Source: Bacillota bacterium
GTDB lineage: Bacteria; Bacillota; SHA-98; UBA4971
NCBI GenBank assembly: GCA_030024085.1
Contig: JASEJE010000001.1
Span: forward strand, 186,001-250,000
Length of the DNA stretch: 64,000 nucleotides
Reading direction: 5' to 3'
The notes under the pieces are model-generated. The model worked only from the letters and a program-made list of their open reading frames with translations. It did not search any database and had not been told where the DNA came from. Of this stretch, positions 17,004 to 27,399 are shown in pieces. Both the position numbers and the translations under genes were made by a program. Each line of letters begins with the position of its first letter. Position 1 is the stretch's first letter.

Positions 17004-17975
17004 TTATTGCGTGCAACCGGACCGGGCCTGCCCGGCGCCACCGGCGTTCCCCGAGACTGCACCCTGTGCGCGGCCCACGAGATCAGCTACGGCGCGGATC
17101 CCGCGTTCCTCCAGGTAGGACCGGATCCCGGCAACGATCTCCAAGCACGCGGTGGGTGAGATGAAGTTGCCGGTGCCGACGGCGACCGCCCTTGCGCCCG
17201 CGAGGAAGAATTCGACGGCATCCCGGGCGGAGCATATCCCGCCGATGCCCACGACAGGTATCCCCACCGCCGCCGCCACCTCCCACACCGCCCGAAGTGC
17301 AAGGGGCTTTATCGCTGGACCTGAAAGCCCCGCGAAAACCCGCGGGAACACGGGGCGCATACGTACGGTGTCAGTAGCCATACCGAGGTAGGTGTTCACG
17401 CACGACACGGCGTCCGCCCCGCCCATCTCTGCCGCACGGGCGGTGGCGGCGATGTTCGCAACGTTCGGGGAGAGTTTCACGATAAGCGTCTTTGGGGTGG
17501 CCCGTCGAACGGACGATGTCACCCTGTATACTGATTCCGGGTCGCTTGCGAACGGCTGTCCACCAGCATGAATGTTCGGGCACGACACGTTGATCTCCAG
17601 CCCCTCCACCCCGGGCACCTCCTCAAGGCGAGACGCGATCTCGCAGAATTCCGCGGTCGTGTCGCCGGAGATGTTTGCGATGACTGGCACGCCGCACCCG
17701 GCCAGCCTCGGGGCTTCGTCCCTGATGAACGCCTCGAGCCCGGGGTTCTGGAGACCAATGGAGTTCAGGATCCCGCACGGCACCTCCCACAGCCTGGGAG
17801 GCGGGTTGCCTGCGCGAGGCTCCAGCGTGACCCCTTTGGTCACGACCGCCCCGAGGGCGGAGATGTCGAAGATGCGCCCGTACTCGCGCCCGAATCCGAA
17901 AGTACCCGAGGCCGTCATCACGGGGTTCTTCATCCTGATGGCCCCGATGGACACAGAAAGGTCAGGCGATCCCAT
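17004..17975 (-). CDS. pyrD: Dihydroorotate dehydrogenase B, catalytic subunit
   Basis: FMN enzyme oxidising dihydroorotate to orotate. Class 1B is shown by the catalytic Cys in INVSCPNI and by the adjacent PyrK subunit, so electrons go to NAD+. The 323-aa protein starts LSVSIGAIRMKNPVMTASGTFG and contains VTKGVTLEPRAGNPPPRLWE and NSIGLQNPG, standard PyrDB segments. GIGGICSARDAVEFFLAGA and AVAVGTGNF are the FMN phosphate-binding end. Start codon overlaps the pyrK end by 14 bases. Confidence 0.96.
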   Translation of the reverse strand: MGSPDLSVSIGAIRMKNPVMTASGTFGFGREYGRIFDISALGAVVTKGVTLEPRAGNPPPRLWEVPCGILNSIGLQNPGLEAFIRDEAPRLAGCGVPVIANISGDTTAEFCEIASRLEEVPGVEGLEINVSCPNIHAGGQPFASDPESVYRVTSSVRRATPKTLIVKLSPNVANIAATARAAEMGGADAVSCVNTYLGMATDTVRMRPVFPRVFAGLSGPAIKPLALRAVWEVAAAVGIPVVGIGGICSARDAVEFFLAGARAVAVGTGNFISPTACLEIVAGIRSYLEERGIRAVADLVGRAQGAVSGNAGGAGQARSGCTQ

Positions 17976-18891
17976 CGAGATCGACCTCCTCCGCCCGGAA
18001 CACCGGGCCGTCGGCGCACACCCGAAGATACGCAGGATGCTCCCCGCTCTCGGTTCCCCGCGCCCTCACCGCACATCCGAGACACGCGCCCAGGCCGCAC
18101 GCCATGCGCTGCTCCAGGCTCACCTGGACGGGCACCCGAAACGCCTCACCCAGCCGGGCAACCTCGCGCAGCATCCCGGCCGGGCCGCAGGCGTACACAC
18201 ACGTGACGTCGCCGCGTACGAGAAGATCGCCGAGGGTGTCTGTCACAAGTCCCTGCCGTCCGACAGAACCGTCCTCCGTCACCACATGCACCTGGCACAG
18301 TCGCGCATCCTCATGTGGAGGAAGCAGGTCCAGGCCGACCAGGAGATGGGAGGCGCGCGCCCCCACGATGAATGAGAACCCCACCTTCGCCCTCACCAGG
18401 GCGTGGCTCAGCATGATAAGGGGCGCAATGCCGAGGCCGCCCGCCACCACGGCCGCCCTCCCGGCGCCTGCCCTGCCCCCACCACTGCCGCCGCTCGGCG
18501 GCATTTCGAATCCCCTCCCGAGGGGCCCCAGCACATCGAGGCTCTCGCCGGGACGGAGGGCGGAGAGCATGGTCGTTCCCTTCCCGACGACCTGATAAAG
18601 GACGGTGAAAACGCCGCCCGACGGCTCGGCCAGGCACACGCTCAATGGGCGCCTGAGGAGCGGGTCCGCCGTCGCGGTCGGAACGCGCACGTGCACGAAC
18701 TGACCGGGGGCGGCGCACCCGGCCACGTGCTCGTTCGCAAGGTGCATCTCGAAACACCCCGGCCCCACCTGCCGGTTATCCAGCACCACGGAAGCGGATG
18801 CCGCCGCGTCCGATGGCCCACGTTCCACTGGTCTTTCCCCCTTCCGAAACCCCTGTGCCCGGACTCTCGTCAGGCTTGGTTTGACCGCCAC
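17962..18891 (-). CDS. pyrK: Dihydroorotate dehydrogenase B, electron-transfer subunit
   Basis: FAD- and [2Fe-2S]-containing partner of PyrD that passes electrons to NAD+. An FAD-binding barrel (GQFVHVRVPTATADPLLRRP) is followed by an NAD domain (AVVAGGLGIAPLIMLSHALV). The iron-sulfur cluster ligands are C-GLGAC-LGC and a later Cys (RVCADGP). The frame starts at a GTG at 18891; a GTG at 18828 with AAGGGGG upstream is an equally good start and would remove 21 poorly conserved residues. A short Gly/Arg-rich insert interrupts the domain junction. Confidence 0.94.
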   Translation of the reverse strand: MAVKPSLTRVRAQGFRKGERPVERGPSDAAASASVVLDNRQVGPGCFEMHLANEHVAGCAAPGQFVHVRVPTATADPLLRRPLSVCLAEPSGGVFTVLYQVVGKGTTMLSALRPGESLDVLGPLGRGFEMPPSGGSGGGRAGAGRAAVVAGGLGIAPLIMLSHALVRAKVGFSFIVGARASHLLVGLDLLPPHEDARLCQVHVVTEDGSVGRQGLVTDTLGDLLVRGDVTCVYACGPAGMLREVARLGEAFRVPVQVSLEQRMACGLGACLGCAVRARGTESGEHPAYLRVCADGPVFRAEEVDLDGIA

Positions 18892-18927
18892 AACTCGCCG
18901 TCCTGCCGTCGAGCGATCTCCGACACT

Positions 18928-20217
18928 CTAAACCGCAGCCTCGCACGCTTCGTATGCCAGCCGGCCCGCGACGATGGTAGCCACCACCCTGCCAAAGAGT
19001 CGGCGCCCGCCAAACGGCGTGTTGCGCGAGAGCGAAGCGAACCCGGTCGGATCCACTACGAAGCTTGCGTCCGGGTCAACCACCGTTATGTTGGCCTCCG
19101 CGCCAGGCGCGATTCCCGGCCAGTCAAGCCCGAGGATGCTCGCGGGCCCATACGCCATCCTTTCCACGAGTTGCTCGAGCGTCAGGAGGCCGGGCCTCAC
19201 AAGCTCGGTGATGGCAAGAGCGAGCGAGGTCTCCAGTCCGATCATGCCGAACGCGGCAAGCTCGTATTCCACCTCCTTCTCCTCCGTGGTGTGCGGAGCG
19301 TGATCCGACGCAATGGCGTCTATCGTCCCGTCCGCAAGGCCCTGCAGCAGGGCTTCCACGTCCCGCGCGGCTCGAAGGGGCGGGTTCACCTTTGTGTTGG
19401 TATCGTAGCCTGCCACAGCTTCGTCCGTGAGCGTGAAATGGTGCGGGGTAGCCTCGCAGGTCACGCGGATGCCCCTCTCCTTGGCGCGCCTAATAAGCTC
19501 ACAAGACCCGGCGGTGCTCACATGGGCGATATGGAGCCTGGCCCCGGTGAGCTCGGCGAGGAAGATGTCGCGCGCCACCATGCTCTCCTCTGCGGCTGCC
19601 GGAATGCCCGGTAGACCCAGTCTCGTGGACCAGTAACCCTCGTTCATGGCCCCGCCCTCCGCAAGATGCACGTCCTCAGCATGGGATATGACGGGCATGC
19701 CGAACATGCTCGCGTACTCCATGGCATGCCTCATGACCCTGGAGTTCGTGACGGGACGGCCGTCATCGGATATCCCCACCGCGCCCGCGCGGCGGAGTTC
19801 TCCTATCTCCGCGAGCTCGGCCCCGGCGAGGCCCCTGGTGATGGCCCCCACGGGAAGCACCCTGACCCGCCCGGTCTCGCGGGCTCGCGACAACACGAAC
19901 CTCACGGCCGCGCCGGTATCGAGGGGCGGGTCGGTGTTGGGCATGCACGCTACGGCCGCGAATCCTCCCCGGGCAGCAGCCAGGGTGCCTGTCTCGATGG
20001 TTTCCTCGTCCTCCCTGCCTGGCTCGCGGAGATGCACGTGTATGTCGATGAGGCCGGGCAGAACCGTCTTTTCACGGACGTCCAGGACCCGCGCGCCCTC
20101 TGCCTCGATGCCCGAATCGACCGTCAGCACCCTTCCGTCATCTACGAGCACGTCTTTCGTTTCATCCAGGCCGTTCCGCGGATCCACCACGCGGCCTCCC
20201 TTAAGCAACAACCTCAC
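18928..20217 (-). CDS. pyrC: Dihydroorotase
   Basis: Zinc amidohydrolase that cyclises carbamoyl-aspartate to dihydroorotate. The 429-aa length and motifs match the long (type I, PyrC/allantoinase-like) class. [15 protein letters not shown] holds the first metal His pair, [11 protein letters not shown] and [11 protein letters not shown] follow, and [15 protein letters not shown] provides the catalytic Asp. [13 protein letters not shown] begins the amidohydrolase fold. It overlaps pyrB by 17 bases. Confidence 0.96.
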   Translation of the reverse strand: MRLLLKGGRVVDPRNGLDETKDVLVDDGRVLTVDSGIEAEGARVLDVREKTVLPGLIDIHVHLREPGREDEETIETGTLAAARGGFAAVACMPNTDPPLDTGAAVRFVLSRARETGRVRVLPVGAITRGLAGAELAEIGELRRAGAVGISDDGRPVTNSRVMRHAMEYASMFGMPVISHAEDVHLAEGGAMNEGYWSTRLGLPGIPAAAEESMVARDIFLAELTGARLHIAHVSTAGSCELIRRAKERGIRVTCEATPHHFTLTDEAVAGYDTNTKVNPPLRAARDVEALLQGLADGTIDAIASDHAPHTTEEKEVEYELAAFGMIGLETSLALAITELVRPGLLTLEQLVERMAYGPASILGLDWPGIAPGAEANITVVDPDASFVVDPTGFASLSRNTPFGGRRLFGRVVATIVAGRLAYEACEAAV

Positions 20218-21142
20218 CGGGTCTCCCTCCTCCTGACAGAAGATAGAGCACGGCCATGCGGCAGGCGACGCCGTTGGTTACCTGCTGGTGCACGGCGGCG
20301 TTCGGGCTTTCGGCGACCTCCTCGGTGATCTCCACACCGAGGTTCGCAGGGCCGGGGTGAAGGATGAGCACCCCGGGCTTGCACTTCTCGACCCTCTCAC
20401 GGGTGATGCCGTAAAGGTCCGAGTACTCGCGTATGCTTGGGAAGAGTCCCTTCTTCTGCCTCTCGAGCTGGAGCCTGAGGACGTTCACGACGTCGGCGTC
20501 GGCAAGCGCCTCGCGGAGGTCGCATGTGACCTCCGCGCCCATGCGCGAGACGTCCGGGGGAATGAGAGTCCTGGGGCCGCAAACCGTCACGTGGGCGCCA
20601 AGCTTCGCGAGTCCCCATATGTTTGACCTGGCGACGCGGCTGTGCAGGATGTCGCCGACGATCGCGACCTTCAGGCCCTCGATACGCCCGAGGCGCTCTC
20701 TGATGGTGAAGAGGTCGAGGAGGGCTTGCGTCGGGTGCTCGTGGCGGCCGTCTCCTGCGTTTACCACGGAGGCCTTCACGGTGCGCGCCACAAGGTGAGG
20801 CGCACCGGCCATCTGGTGGCGGATCACTACGAAGTTGGCTCCGAGGGCTTCGAGGGTCCTCGCCGTGTCCTTGAGGCTCTCGCCTTTGGCCACGCTGCTC
20901 GTGGACGTGGCGATGTTCGTGACGTCCGCGCTCATCCATTTCCCGGCAAGCTCGAACGAGGTCCTCGTCCTCGTGCTCGGCTCGTAGAAGAGATTCACCA
21001 TGGTTTTCCCCCGCAGGGTGGGCAGCTTCCTTATGTCGCGCGTGAATATCTCCTTCATCGGCACGGCCGTGTCCAGGACCAGCTCGATCTCGTCGCGCTC
21101 GAGATACTCGAGGCCCAACAGGTCTTTGTGTCTCATTGGCAT
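20201..21142 (-). CDS. pyrB: Aspartate carbamoyltransferase
   Basis: First committed step of pyrimidine synthesis: carbamoyl phosphate plus aspartate to carbamoyl-aspartate. 313 aa from the ATG at 21142 with an excellent GGGAGGAG site. The carbamoyl-phosphate loop is [15 protein letters not shown], followed by [29 protein letters not shown] and the late [11 protein letters not shown]. The preceding 170 bases hold a PyrR-type attenuator. No pyrI regulatory subunit is nearby, as usual for Gram-positive bacteria. Confidence 0.97.
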   Translation of the reverse strand: MPMRHKDLLGLEYLERDEIELVLDTAVPMKEIFTRDIRKLPTLRGKTMVNLFYEPSTRTRTSFELAGKWMSADVTNIATSTSSVAKGESLKDTARTLEALGANFVVIRHQMAGAPHLVARTVKASVVNAGDGRHEHPTQALLDLFTIRERLGRIEGLKVAIVGDILHSRVARSNIWGLAKLGAHVTVCGPRTLIPPDVSRMGAEVTCDLREALADADVVNVLRLQLERQKKGLFPSIREYSDLYGITRERVEKCKPGVLILHPGPANLGVEITEEVAESPNAAVHQQVTNGVACRMAVLYLLSGGGRPGEVVA

Positions 21143-21211
21143 GTCGTCGCTCCTCCCTTGCAGTGTGGCTGATGCGTCATCGACTCCTCCCTTTGAGCCC
21201 GTACAGCGAAA

Positions 21212-21302
21212 GCCTCCCTGCCCAGCGCGCGCTGGTAGGGAGGCGGCTCCACTTCGCCTGTCGCCCTCCCCTTCCGGCCTCACTGGACCTGCTTAAAGGG
21301 GC
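21212..21302 (-). promoter_or_regulatory. PyrR-binding attenuator between pyrR and pyrB
   Basis: In the minus-strand leader, CCCCTTTAAGCAGGTCCAG followed by TGAGGCCGGAAGGGG (about 21263-21302) reproduces the PyrR recognition loop (AG-UCC-GAGAGG-type). The terminator stem GCCTCCCT/AGGGAGGC with an inner GC-rich stem lies at 21212-21244 and is followed by TTT. UMP-bound PyrR would favour the terminator, cutting expression of pyrB and later genes when pyrimidines are plentiful. Confidence 0.88.
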
Positions 21303-21319
21303 CTGACCTTTATGGGGGG

Positions 21320-22006
<687 letters not shown>

Positions 22007-22012
22007 CTATAG

Positions 22013-22041
22013 AGCCTACCACTCCTGCAGGGTGCTGTCAA
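22013..22041 (-). promoter_or_regulatory. Sigma-A promoter of the pyr operon
   Basis: On the minus strand TTGACA and TAGGCT are separated by 17 bases, placed immediately upstream of the first PyrR attenuator. A perfect -35 hexamer and correct spacing make this the likely start of the pyrR-B-C-K-D-F-E-purB transcript. Confidence 0.8.
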
Positions 22042-22086
22042 TACCCGGCCATCGCTTTGGAGAGGTGAAGACTACGCCGCGCAGTC

Positions 22087-23025
22087 TCACCTGGCCTTCG
22101 CAGGCCCGGGCTGCTTCGCCCTGACCGCGGCGGCCTGGCGCTTCTGTCTCGCCCTGTCCCACATGCGCCACTCGAGCCATATCGGGCTTGCTATGAATAT
22201 CGAAGAGTACGTGCCGGTCGTAAGCCCGATGATGAGCGCGAGGCTGAAGTCCCTGATACTCGCGCCTCCGAAGATGAACAGCGCAACAACGGCGAGGAGC
22301 GTCGTGATGACTGTGTTCAACGACCTCGTCAACGTCTGCAGTATACTCTTGTTGGTAAGCTCCTCGAGGGTCTCCTTCTTCCGGAGCCTCAAGTTCTCAC
22401 GGATCTTGTCGAAAATGACGATGGTGTCGTTGATCGAGTACCCGATTATCGTCAGCACCGCCGCGATGAACGGGCTATTCACCTGCCTGCCCATGATAGC
22501 GAACGCGCCCAGCACGACTATGGTATCGTGGATGAGCGCCAGGATGGCAGCGACGGCGAACCGGAACTCGAACCTGGCCGAGACGTATATCACTATCCCG
22601 ACGCACGATATCACGAGCGCCATGAGGGCCCGCCCCAACAACTCTCTTCCGATGACGCCCTCCACCATCTGGGACTCCACGACGCTGACCTGGCCCATCT
22701 TTTGGGACAGTGCGCTCACGACACGGTCGACCTGCTCATCGTTGAGGGGTCTCCCGCCGACCTGCGCCCTCACCTGCACGTCGTTGGTCCCCCGTATCGG
22801 CTGGATCACGGCCTTTCGAAGGTTCATGTCCGCAAGCTCGCTGCCTGTGAGCACGCCGGCGACGTCGCCGGCGGTTACCGGCCTCTCGAACCTCAGCCTG
22901 AGGAGCGACCCGCCTGTGAAGTCAACCCCGAGGTTCAGGCCGCGCACCAGGAGCGCGATGATCCCCATGGCCACGAGCACGCCCGATATCGCAAGGAACG
23001 TGCGCCTCCTGCCAATGATGTTCAC
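22087..23025 (-). CDS. secF: SecF protein-export membrane protein
   Basis: Partner of SecD; the complex uses the ion gradient to help release and pull proteins across the membrane after SecYEG. 312 aa from a GTG at 23025, which has GGAGG eight bases upstream. The first membrane helix is followed by the signature LGVDFTGGSLLRLRF, a periplasmic domain, then the five-helix block with FAVAAILALIHDTIVVLGAFA and GYSINDTIVIFDKIREN. Directly after secD with 13 bases between them. Confidence 0.96.
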   Translation of the reverse strand: MNIIGRRRTFLAISGVLVAMGIIALLVRGLNLGVDFTGGSLLRLRFERPVTAGDVAGVLTGSELADMNLRKAVIQPIRGTNDVQVRAQVGGRPLNDEQVDRVVSALSQKMGQVSVVESQMVEGVIGRELLGRALMALVISCVGIVIYVSARFEFRFAVAAILALIHDTIVVLGAFAIMGRQVNSPFIAAVLTIIGYSINDTIVIFDKIRENLRLRKKETLEELTNKSILQTLTRSLNTVITTLLAVVALFIFGGASIRDFSLALIIGLTTGTYSSIFIASPIWLEWRMWDRARQKRQAAAVRAKQPGPAKAR

Positions 23026-23038
23026 GATGCCAACCTCC

Positions 23039-24232
23039 TCACGCTCCGAAGTACTTCGCATACCTCTCGGGGTTTCGGTCCACTACCGTGGTAATGAGTA
23101 TCCTCGTCACGACGATCGCCGTGAACATGCTGGCGAGGATGCCGAGCCCGAGCGTCACCGCGAACCCTCTCACCGCGCCGGTGCCGTAAATGTAAAGCAC
23201 GCCCGCTGTGATGAGGGTCGTCACGTTGGAGTCGAGGATGCACCCGAAAGCACGGGTGAACCCGGCCTCGATAGCGGCGCGTAGACGTTTCCCGCCCCGC
23301 ATCTCTTCCTTGATGCGCTCGAAGATTATGACGTTGGCGTCGACCGCCATGCCCACTGACAAGATCAGGCCCGCTATTCCGGGCAACGTCAGCACGGCAT
23401 GCAAGCTGGCCAGCACCGCCATGATGATGAGAGCGTATACGCCGAGCGCTATATCGGCCATGACCCCGGGCAGCCTGTATACGGCCAGCATGAAAATGAC
23501 CACAAGGCCCCCGCCGATGATCGCCGCGATCTTGCTCTGGTCGATGGATTCCTTCCCAAGTATCGGCTCCAGCACCTCGCTGTGCAGCACGTCGAGGGGT
23601 ACCGGGAGCGCGCCTGCGCGCAGCATCATGGAAAGATCCTTGGCCCTGTCCATGCTTCCTATGCCTGTGATCTGCCCTTTGTCCTTTATGACGCTCTGCA
23701 CCACGGGGGCAGAGAGAAGCTCCTTGTCGAGGTAGATGGAGATCGGGCGCCCGATATTCTCGCGGGTGGCCTTCTCGAACTTCTTCGCACCTTCGGCACT
23801 CAGCTCGAAGTGGACCGCAGCGCGCCCGTATTCGTCGGGGCCCGCCGCCGCGTTCTTGAGGTCACTGCCTGTCATGATGACGTTGCCCTGCTCGTCCTTG
23901 AACTCGAGCTGCGCCGTCCTGCCGATGATCTCCCTCGCCCTCTGCGGGTCCTTGACGCCGGCCAGCTCAACGACGATGCGCTTCGCTCCCTGCCGGTAGA
24001 TCACCGGCTCAGCCACGCCAAGCTGGTTGACCCTTCTCTCGATCACTTCCTTGGCCCGCGCCACGGCGTCCTCGTCGGCCTTCACCGTATCGGTATCCCT
24101 CGCCTCGAGCACCATGCGGGTGCCGCCGCGGAGGTCAAGGCCGAGGTTCATGGGAAGCTTGTAGATGGCCAGGGCACATGCGATAGCTAAGACGGCGATA
24201 CCAAGAAGCCTCCAGACGGTTCCTGGCCTCAT
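23039..24232 (-). CDS. secD: SecD protein-export membrane protein
   Basis: Larger half of the SecDF translocation motor. 397 aa from an ATG at 24232 preceded by GGAGGAACC. The first helix (LLGIAVLAIACALAIYKL) leads into LGLDLRGGTRMVLEA, periplasmic P1 domain with VIERRVNQLGVAEPVIYRQG and RIVVELAGVKDPQRA, and the C-terminal helices with SVGMAVDANVIIFERIKEE and GFTRAFGCILDSNVTTLI. The frame runs upstream to 24373 but crosses the promoter, so the shorter form is right. Confidence 0.96.
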   Translation of the reverse strand: MRPGTVWRLLGIAVLAIACALAIYKLPMNLGLDLRGGTRMVLEARDTDTVKADEDAVARAKEVIERRVNQLGVAEPVIYRQGAKRIVVELAGVKDPQRAREIIGRTAQLEFKDEQGNVIMTGSDLKNAAAGPDEYGRAAVHFELSAEGAKKFEKATRENIGRPISIYLDKELLSAPVVQSVIKDKGQITGIGSMDRAKDLSMMLRAGALPVPLDVLHSEVLEPILGKESIDQSKIAAIIGGGLVVIFMLAVYRLPGVMADIALGVYALIIMAVLASLHAVLTLPGIAGLILSVGMAVDANVIIFERIKEEMRGGKRLRAAIEAGFTRAFGCILDSNVTTLITAGVLYIYGTGAVRGFAVTLGLGILASMFTAIVVTRILITTVVDRNPERYAKYFGA

Positions 24233-24274
24233 GAATCCGGTTCCTCCTTTGCCCGCCCAAATTGACACAACCAC

Positions 24275-24303
24275 ATTATATGAGTCGGGTCGGGGCTTGT
24301 CAA
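24275..24303 (-). promoter_or_regulatory. Sigma-A promoter of secDF
   Basis: Perfect consensus on the minus strand: TTGACA, 17 bases, TATAAT, with the -10 ending about 43 bases before the secD start codon. Confidence 0.9.
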
Positions 24304-24398
24304 CGAAATCGGGGGCGCGAAATCGGGGCGCACAGTCGGAACCGCGCCACGTCCGCGTGGCCCGTCGCAGCAACCTGGCCCTGCTTATGCTGGGTTTG

Positions 24399-25061
24399 TC
24401 ACAGCAGCTTGGCGCCGTTTATGTCGAGCTTGAAGTGGCACCCCAGGAACTGGGCGGCCCGCCTGCACATCACCATCCTTGCGAGGAATATCTCGAAGTA
24501 ATCCATGACCGGGGATATGTCCGTATCAATCTCCAGCTCCAGCGTGACGGTGCGGGCCTGGGCGTTCACCCTGATGAAGGATCTGAGGACCGCGTAGTTG
24601 ACCCGGTCATGGATCTCGAACGCGGCGGGGTCGGCGTTTCGTACCCGCGACCGGTGCACGTCTGACTTGTCCGCCAGGATGAGGGCGGCCGCCACGCTGT
24701 TAACGGCTTGCCCCACCTCTTCTTCGTGGTTTCCTATGGCCCCGGCGACGGTCGCCACCTCAGAAGGATCCATCCCGGCCTTGAGGAGGATCATGGTGGC
24801 GAGCGTCGCCCCAACCGAGCCGTGATGGTCACGCCCTGCCATGTTGCCGATGTCGTGCAAGTACCCGGCGATAGCGGCGAGCTCCGCCTCCCTTTCGGGA
24901 TGTCCGAGCCTTTGGAGGATGTTCCGGGCTATCGTGGACACCAGGGACGCGTGTCTTGTGCCGTGCTCGGTGAACCCCATGGCGCCGAGGTGCTCGTTGG
25001 CCTTCTCCACGAAAACCCTCACCTCGGGCATCTTCTTGACATCTGCGAGCACAAGGGCCAT
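24399..25061 (-). CDS. HD-domain phosphohydrolase, substrate unknown
   Basis: 220-aa protein with an HD metal-dependent phosphohydrolase domain. The motif GTRHASLVSTIARNIL supplies the first His, AGYLHDIGNMAG the HD pair and DHHGSVGA a further His pair. AADKSD-type ILADKSDVHRSRVR provides the late Asp. The C-terminal third (about 140-220) is a mixed helical/strand region without a motif I recognise. A single gene whose GGGAGG ribosome site abuts the terminus of a dispersed repeat (25074). Nucleotide or cyclic-nucleotide hydrolysis is possible but not shown. Confidence 0.8.
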   Translation of the reverse strand: MALVLADVKKMPEVRVFVEKANEHLGAMGFTEHGTRHASLVSTIARNILQRLGHPEREAELAAIAGYLHDIGNMAGRDHHGSVGATLATMILLKAGMDPSEVATVAGAIGNHEEEVGQAVNSVAAALILADKSDVHRSRVRNADPAAFEIHDRVNYAVLRSFIRVNAQARTVTLELEIDTDISPVMDYFEIFLARMVMCRRAAQFLGCHFKLDINGAKLL

Positions 25062-25073
25062 CCTGTTGCCTCC

Positions 25074-25266
25074 CTAAGTGTGGGTTCAGAAATCACCGCC
25101 ACTTTTCCAGGGTTGCCGGTGTTGCCCTCCGGGGACGGCGCGTGCGGTGAGATGCGTTCGAATTTGGCGCTTAAGGCTAGCCAAATTCCAGGCGCCCCGC
25201 CCCAGCAAGCACCGGCAACCCGGAATCCTCTCCCAAACCGGCATGGATTTCTGAACTCACACTTAG
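25074..25266. repeat. Dispersed palindromic repeat, copy 1 (193 bp, TIR type A)
   Basis: Bounded by 21-bp terminal inverted repeats that differ at one position; the consensus outer 20 bases are CTAAGTGTGAGTTCAGAAAT. Inside, GGGTTGCCGGTGTTGC and GCACCGGCAACCC are complementary, and a second inner stem is formed by CGAATTTGG/CCAAATTCC. The element fills the gap upstream of the HD gene and its left end touches that gene's ribosome site. No open frame of its own. Confidence 0.85.
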
Positions 25267-25417
25267 CGGTATCGCGTTCGTCGCATCGTACCGGATCAAG
25301 TACCCAGGACCGCCTCACGCAAACACTGGCAGCTGTGACCTGCCAGCAAATACGCGCAATCGGCGCCCTCCAGCCCGACACCACCTGACCACGCAAGCGC
25401 GCTAACCTGCATCCTGC
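25267..25417. other. Short non-coding gap between repeat copy 1 and the oadB-like gene
   Basis: I see no gene, promoter or terminator in this interval. Both neighbouring genes run leftward, so this is the 3' flank of the decarboxylase operon. Confidence 0.4.
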
Positions 25418-26530
25418 TCAGCCGAGCACTGCCAGTAACACGCCCGCCGCCAGGGCTGAGCCTATGACCCCCGCCACGTTCGGACCCATCGCGTGCATGA
25501 GGAGGAAGTTCCCAGGATTCGCCTCCTGGCCCACCTTTTGTGAGACGCGGGCCGCCATCGGCACCGCCGACACGCCGGCAGACCCTATCAGCGGGTTCAC
25601 CTTCCCCCCCGTCACGGCGCACATGAGCTTGCCGAAGAGCACCCCGCCCGCCGTGCTGACGGCAAACGCCGCAAGGCCGAGCACCAGGATCTCCAGGGTC
25701 TCGCTCCTGAGGAACGCGTCTGCGCTTGCCGTCGCGCCCACGGTGACGCCGAGGAATATGGTCACGATGTTGATGAGTTCGTTCTGTGCCGTCTTCGACA
25801 GCCGGTCCGTAGCTCCGCACTCGCGGAACAGGTTGCCCAGCATAAGAGAGCCGATAAGTGCTGCGGCCGACGGAACGAGGAGGATCGACAGCACTGACAC
25901 AACAATTGGGAATACGATCTTCTCCCGCTTCGATACCGGCCTGAGTTGCCTCATGGCCACGCGCCTCTCCGCCGGCGTCGTCAGAGCTTTCATGATGGGA
26001 GGCTGGATGATGGGCACAAGAGCCATGTACGAGTACGCCGCAACGGCCACCGGCCCGAGGAGATGCGGGGCCAGTTTCGAGGTAAGAAAGATGGCGGTAG
26101 GGCCGTCCGCCCCGCCGATGATGCCTATCGATGCCGCCTCGGGCAAAGAGAACCCCAGCTTGATGCCGCCAAGGAACGTCGTGAATATGCCTATCTGCGC
26201 GGCGGCGCCCAGCAGCATGCTGAAGGGGTTCGCAATAAGAGGTCCGAAATCCGTGAGCGCCCCGATCCCGAGGAAAATGAGGGGTGGGTATATCCCGAGC
26301 CTGACACCCTGGTACAGATGATAGAGCAACCCCCCTCGCTCCATGAGGCCGGCTCCGGGCAGGTTGGCCAGGAGCATCCCGAAGCCTATCGGGATGAGCA
26401 GCAGGGGCTCGTACTTCTTCTTTATGGCAAGGTAGAACAGGGTACCCGCCACGACCACCATCACAATCTCCGGAAGCGACAGATGCGCGAACCCGGTGGA
26501 CGCGACGAACTGGCCGACCTTCGAAAGCAT
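25418..26530 (-). CDS. Sodium-pump decarboxylase beta subunit (OadB/GcdB/MmdB family)
   Basis: Integral membrane subunit that couples decarboxylation of an enzyme-bound carboxybiotin to Na+ export. About 370 aa with nine or more hydrophobic segments. Family motifs are [17 protein letters not shown], the [13 protein letters not shown] re-entrant loop with the Na+-binding Asp, and [20 protein letters not shown]. An ATG at 26530 with AAGGG upstream is preferred; a GTG three codons earlier is possible. The biotin carrier and gamma subunits follow upstream in the operon, but no alpha (carboxyltransferase) gene is present, so the substrate (oxaloacetate, methylmalonyl-CoA or glutaconyl-CoA) cannot be decided. 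Confidence 0.93.
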   Translation of the reverse strand: MLSKVGQFVASTGFAHLSLPEIVMVVVAGTLFYLAIKKKYEPLLLIPIGFGMLLANLPGAGLMERGGLLYHLYQGVRLGIYPPLIFLGIGALTDFGPLIANPFSMLLGAAAQIGIFTTFLGGIKLGFSLPEAASIGIIGGADGPTAIFLTSKLAPHLLGPVAVAAYSYMALVPIIQPPIMKALTTPAERRVAMRQLRPVSKREKIVFPIVVSVLSILLVPSAAALIGSLMLGNLFRECGATDRLSKTAQNELINIVTIFLGVTVGATASADAFLRSETLEILVLGLAAFAVSTAGGVLFGKLMCAVTGGKVNPLIGSAGVSAVPMAARVSQKVGQEANPGNFLLMHAMGPNVAGVIGSALAAGVLLAVLG

Positions 26531-26545
26531 CAGCAGCACCCCTTG

Positions 26546-26980
26546 TTATGACGCGGACTCTTCCACCGTCACGAGAAGCGCACCTGCCTGCACCGACTCG
26601 CCGGCACTCACGTTCACCGACCGCACCACGCCGGAGTATGGCGAAGCGATCTCGTTCTCCAACTTGAGGGCCTCCAGCGTCACGAGCACGTCGCCTACCT
26701 TCACGCGGTCCCCTTCATTGACCCGAACAGATAGTATCGTCCCGGCAAGCGGGGCCTCCACCTTCCTGGCCGCCTCGCCACAAGGCTCCCCCGGCTTCGC
26801 TGCCGCCGTCGACGCAGGAGCGGTGCCTCCAGCCCCACCGGTCACAGGGAGGGCAGGTCCGGGTGCGCCCGCTCCAGCCGGAGGCTCCGCCGTCACAGGT
26901 GCAGGCGCCGCGACTTCCGATACCTCCACCACTTCGACGTCATACTCCCTTCCGTTCACGACAACCTTGAACTTCCTCAT
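26546..26980 (-). CDS. Biotin carboxyl carrier protein of the sodium-pump decarboxylase
   Basis: 144-aa carrier. Residues 1-15 (MRKFKVVVNGREYDV) are the usual start of decarboxylase BCCPs. A Pro/Ala/Gly linker (about 30-65) leads to a biotinyl domain (about 70-140). The biotin attachment site reads EALKLENEI where nearly all biotin proteins have EAMKMENEI; the Lys is present, both flanking Met are Leu. It overlaps the gamma subunit gene by four bases. Confidence 0.9.
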   Translation of the reverse strand: MRKFKVVVNGREYDVEVVEVSEVAAPAPVTAEPPAGAGAPGPALPVTGGAGGTAPASTAAAKPGEPCGEAARKVEAPLAGTILSVRVNEGDRVKVGDVLVTLEALKLENEIASPYSGVVRSVNVSAGESVQAGALLVTVEESAS

Positions 26981-27399
26981 CCGAGAGCTCCTTTCTGGAC
27001 CCTGATGCTCATACGCCCTGACAAGGGGGTTCCTCCGCGTGCCTCTTCACGGGCGACGATCGCCGCCGTTATCGCAGCCACCAGCGCGGGCGCAATGCGC
27101 ACGCCATCACCAGCCTCGCTCGCCCCCCGCTCATCCATGACGCAGGCAAGGCTCGCTGCAACCGCCGCCATAACCTCGCCGTCAGGCGCATCCGTCGCCG
27201 GGGCCGGCCAGGATGCGACCTTCGGCACCGGCGACGGCAAGGGCGTCACGACGACTCCTGCAGCCCGTCGCTCCCTGATTTTGCGGGGGTTCAGGACCAG
27301 GTCGGTTACCTTCACGGCGACCGCAAGAAGTACAAGGCCAACGAAAACCACACCCATCCCGAGCGCGGTTATGTGCAGGCCCGTAATGAAATCATGCAT
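26977..27399 (-). CDS. Sodium-pump decarboxylase gamma subunit (OadG family)
   Basis: Small subunit that anchors the decarboxylase complex. The 140-aa protein starts with one membrane helix (about 8-32, ITALGMGVVFVGLVLLAVAV), typical for OadG. A cytoplasmic tail follows with two parts: a basic stretch after the helix and a later helical stretch (AAVAASLACV and PALVAAITAAIVAREEARGG) like those seen in OadG-type proteins fused to membrane-associated decarboxylase subunits. First gene of the gamma-BCCP-beta operon. Confidence 0.85.
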   Translation of the reverse strand: MHDFITGLHITALGMGVVFVGLVLLAVAVKVTDLVLNPRKIRERRAAGVVVTPLPSPVPKVASWPAPATDAPDGEVMAAVAASLACVMDERGASEAGDGVRIAPALVAAITAAIVAREEARGGTPLSGRMSIRVQKGALG

